This document shows positions 61,350 through 64,000 of a stretch of 64,000 bases of DNA, piece after piece. Under the pieces are notes generated by a model, which saw nothing but the letters and a program-made list of their open reading frames with translations, had not been told where the DNA came from and made no database searches. The first letter of the stretch is position 1, and each line of letters begins with the position of its first letter. The translations under genes and the position numbers were made by a program. Location: the NCBI RefSeq assembly GCF_006542355.1, contig NZ_CP038141.1:186001-250000 (forward strand). Direction: 5' to 3'. Origin of the DNA: Swingsia samuiensis. Its GTDB lineage: Bacteria > Pseudomonadota > Alphaproteobacteria > Acetobacterales > Acetobacteraceae.

Positions 61350-64000
61350 ATGCCACACGATATTTTACACCAAAAAACAATATCCTCTCACCACACACAT
61401 TCCGACATTCCAAAAAACACTTTGCAGCTTATTGGTCACTCTGGTGTTTTTGATATCGTTTATTATAACCAAACATATCCTGACTTAATCTCTTCAGGTG
61501 TAAATGCCCTTCACCATTATCATCATCATGGATGGAAAGAAGGTTATCAGCCCAATGCTTTCTTTAATCCTGTATGGTACCAGCAGCAAAATCCTCATGT
61601 CACCGGAGATCCACTCCTTCACTACATCTCCCAAGGAGAAGCAGAAGGGCTACGCCCCATCGCATGGTTTGACCCAATCTGGTACCGCCAAACTTATGAT
61701 ATTCCTTCGAACTCACTCGCTCTTGCGCATTACCTCACACACCGAAACAGCCGAATATTCCGCCCTATTCCTGAATTTGATCCTGAATTCTACCTTACCG
61801 TTCATGCTGACGTCGCCAAAGCTGGGGTAGCACCGCTAGAACATTACATCGTTGATGGCTACAAAGAGAAACGATCTCCTAATCCATACTTCAATCCTCA
61901 TTGGTATCAACAACAAGCCCCACACATTACTGACGACTTGCTCCTCCATTACCTTACTCAAGGAGAGCAAGAAGGCCTGTGGCCTATTGCGTGGTTTGAC
62001 CCGGTTTGGTACCGTCAAACTTATGATATTCCTGAGGGCATGAGCGCTCTTGCGCATTATCTTCTTAATAGACACCGAAAAGGCATTTACCCACTCCCAG
62101 CCTTTGAGCCTGATTTTTACCTAAAAACTTATCCTGACATCGCTTCTGCGGGCATAGATCCTGTTGAACATTACATGGTTCAGGGCTTCAAAGAAGATCG
62201 GCTTCCTTTTGAAGGTTTTGACCCTACTTCATATAAAAAACAACATCTTCCAAACTCTCCAAGCGCTAATCCTCTTTTGCATTATCTTGAACACAAAGAT
62301 AAGCCCAACGCCCTCACCCCGCCTCCCAAAGATATTTCGGTCTTTGATGAAATTCGCCGAAGAACAGAACCAAGCCCTCTTTTTGAATCTTTTAAGCCTC
62401 TTCCCGACAGCGCCATACGCAAAGCGCGCGTCTTGGCTTATTACCTCCCTCAATATCACCCAATCCCTGAAAACAACGCTTGGTGGGGTGAAGGATTCAC
62501 AGAATGGACCAATATTGCTCGGTCCGCTCCCCGCTTTGTCGACCATTATCAACCCCGTATCCCTCGAGACCTTGGTCACTATACTCTCACCTCACCTGAT
62601 ATTTTGGAACGCCAAGCCAAAATGGCCAGACAAGGTGGCATTGAAGGTTTTATTTTCTATTTCTATTGGTTTAATCAAAAAAGACTACTTGATGGTCCTC
62701 TGGAAATCCTTTTAGCGAACCCACACATAGACCTTCCCTTTTGCCTCATGTGGGCCAATGAGAATTGGAGCCGCCGCTGGGACGGTTCAGATCATGATAT
62801 TCTAATTGAGCAACATTATCGCTCTTCAGATGATAATGCTCTTGTCGACAGCTTCGCCCGTCACATGAAAGACAAGCGTTACATCACTATACAAAATCGC
62901 CCTTTGCTCATGGTATACCGTGCAGGCAGTATTCCTTCGCCTACGAAAAACTTTGCCAAATGGCGTAAGCTCTTTCAGCAACGTCATAACCTCAACCCAA
63001 TTTTCATTATGGGGCAAACCTTTCAGGATGAAGATCCTTCGTCCTTCGGAGTTGATGGAGCTATTGAATTCCCTCCCCATAAAACCGTTTCCAACTGCAG
63101 GCTCATTAACGAAGAGGTCCAACTTCTTGATGCACATTTTAGCGGTCAAATTTATGATTATGCTGAAATCGTCACACATGCTCTTCAGGCTCCAGCGCCC
63201 GACTTTCCTCTTATTCGTACCGCGACTCCCTCATGGGATAATGATGCACGCCGCCAAGGCAAAGGCCTCGTCATGCATGGCTCTACCCCCCAGCTCTACG
63301 AGCTCTGGCTAAAAGGACTTGTCGAAAAAGCCAACACACATCGTTTCTTTAACGAAGCGATCGTATGCATCAATGCTTGGAATGAATGGGCAGAAGGTGC
63401 TTACCTTGAGCCGGATATACATTTCGGAAGTGCCTATCTTAACGCAACAGCGCACGCGATTACCAACTTTGACACCCTTTCTCACCCGACAGGTCTTCTC
63501 CTCATTGGCCATGATGCTTTTCCAGCAGGGGCTCAAAAACTCCTTCTCGAAATTGGACGCTGCTTACGTTATTCTTTTGGTGTTCCGATCCGTTTTATTC
63601 TTCTAGAAGATGGTGCTCTTTTAAAAGAATACCAAGCCATTGCTCCCGTCGAGGTTTTATCGGGGATCGCAGACGATACCATAGCCCGCCTTTCCAAACT
63701 TAAATCAGAAGGGTTCCAGCACGCTCTTCTCAATAGTGCTGCCTCTTCTGAGATAGCCCTTGCCCTCCATCATCTATCTATTCCCTTTACATTCCTTATC
63801 CATGAACTCAACAACCTCCTTCGTAGCCGTAAGCTCTACGATAAAATGCATTCTGCATGCCAATATGCCCGTTCCATCATTGTGCCCTCTGAGAGCGTTA
63901 CTCATGCTCTGAAAATTGAAGATTACGCCTGTATCGATATTTTGCCGCAAGGCCTCTATACGCATGTCAGCTTTTCAGCTCATGCACGTCATAAAATCCG
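61350..64000 (+). CDS. Large glycan-biosynthesis protein: tandem repeats, GH99/WbsX-like domain, glycosyltransferase-like region (3' end outside window)
   Basis: Open from ATG 61350 to the window edge, 883 codons without a stop. The N-terminal third holds aromatic repeats of the type FNPxWYQQQxPH...HYxxQGExEGLxPIAWFDP, including a 109-residue tandem duplication (residues about 72-180 and 181-289). A GH99-like/WbsX domain follows (about 360-690; AYYLPQYHPIPENNAWWGEG, WANENWSRRWDG, CINAWNEWAEGAYLEPD). From about 715 (LLLIGHDAFPAGAQKLLLEIG) a group 1 glycosyltransferase-like domain begins and is cut off. Such proteins occur in O-antigen, rhamnan and capsule loci. AAGGTG precedes the ATG at about 12 bases. 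Divergent from metX. Confidence 0.88.
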   Translation, partial: MPHDILHQKTISSHHTHSDIPKNTLQLIGHSGVFDIVYYNQTYPDLISSGVNALHHYHHHGWKEGYQPNAFFNPVWYQQQNPHVTGDPLLHYISQGEAEGLRPIAWFDPIWYRQTYDIPSNSLALAHYLTHRNSRIFRPIPEFDPEFYLTVHADVAKAGVAPLEHYIVDGYKEKRSPNPYFNPHWYQQQAPHITDDLLLHYLTQGEQEGLWPIAWFDPVWYRQTYDIPEGMSALAHYLLNRHRKGIYPLPAFEPDFYLKTYPDIASAGIDPVEHYMVQGFKEDRLPFEGFDPTSYKKQHLPNSPSANPLLHYLEHKDKPNALTPPPKDISVFDEIRRRTEPSPLFESFKPLPDSAIRKARVLAYYLPQYHPIPENNAWWGEGFTEWTNIARSAPRFVDHYQPRIPRDLGHYTLTSPDILERQAKMARQGGIEGFIFYFYWFNQKRLLDGPLEILLANPHIDLPFCLMWANENWSRRWDGSDHDILIEQHYRSSDDNALVDSFARHMKDKRYITIQNRPLLMVYRAGSIPSPTKNFAKWRKLFQQRHNLNPIFIMGQTFQDEDPSSFGVDGAIEFPPHKTVSNCRLINEEVQLLDAHFSGQIYDYAEIVTHALQAPAPDFPLIRTATPSWDNDARRQGKGLVMHGSTPQLYELWLKGLVEKANTHRFFNEAIVCINAWNEWAEGAYLEPDIHFGSAYLNATAHAITNFDTLSHPTGLLLIGHDAFPAGAQKLLLEIGRCLRYSFGVPIRFILLEDGALLKEYQAIAPVEVLSGIADDTIARLSKLKSEGFQHALLNSAASSEIALALHHLSIPFTFLIHELNNLLRSRKLYDKMHSACQYARSIIVPSESVTHALKIEDYACIDILPQGLYTHVSFSAHARHKI

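Noticed and set aside
61504-63606. Several shorter open frames in the glycan-gene region on both strands
   Set aside because: They lie out of phase with the long uninterrupted frame from 61350, which carries recognisable repeats and domains throughout, and they encode no recognisable sequence.

Overview
The window is a continuous stretch of bacterial chromosome from an alphaproteobacterium, most likely an acetic acid bacterium (Acetobacteraceae) with fairly A+T-rich DNA. This rests on the gene set and order (ffh-rpsP-rimM-trmD-rplS-leuCDB, overlapping metX-metW, APH-type homoserine kinase, imp-type type VI secretion). It is an inference; no rRNA or other decisive marker is present.

Layout. 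1-8.2 kb: housekeeping genes (3' part of ligA, a CorC/HlyC-type membrane protein, pncA, a gpt-like phosphoribosyltransferase, an MFS exporter, rnhA, thrB, ispH) and tRNA-Arg, tRNA-Pro and tRNA-Asn. 8.3-15.7 kb: a lipoprotein, an OPT transporter, a coiled-coil protein, a structured noncoding gap, a DUF4142 lipoprotein, two small membrane proteins, a thioredoxin-like protein and an M3 peptidase. 15.8-25.0 kb: two tandem translationally coupled aspartate-type aminotransferases, then a minus-strand run ffh-rpsP-rimM-trmD-rplS-leuC-leuD-leuB ending in a clear intrinsic terminator. 25.2-27.2 kb: a Spy/CpxP-like protein, tRNA-Ser and a secreted GH28 pectinase-like enzyme.

27.3-57.1 kb is a type VI secretion (T6SS) island of the imp type. 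A plus-strand arm runs tssA-tssB-tssC-tssC2-tagJ-tssE-tssF-tssG. A divergent minus-strand arm runs tssH(clpV)-hcp-vgrG-fha-tssK-tssL(OmpA)-tssM-tagF. Downstream of tagF lies an overlapping set of signalling genes: a soluble histidine kinase with a degenerate receiver, a secreted protein with a possible inactivated caspase fold plus a peptidoglycan-binding domain, a DUF3365-HAMP membrane sensor, a Ser/Thr kinase, a PP2C phosphatase and an OmpR-type regulator. Kinase, phosphatase, FHA protein and TagF recall the threonine-phosphorylation switch that controls T6SS firing elsewhere. The added two-component, redox-sensor-like and caspase-like parts are the most unusual content here. No TssJ, PAAR protein or recognisable effector/immunity pair was found in the island.

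57.1-64 kb: a lipoprotein with degenerate Trp-containing repeats, an RhlE-type DEAD-box helicase, metW-metX, and the first 883 codons of a large glycan-biosynthesis protein (tandem 109-residue repeats, GH99/WbsX-like domain, glycosyltransferase-like region) that runs off the window end.
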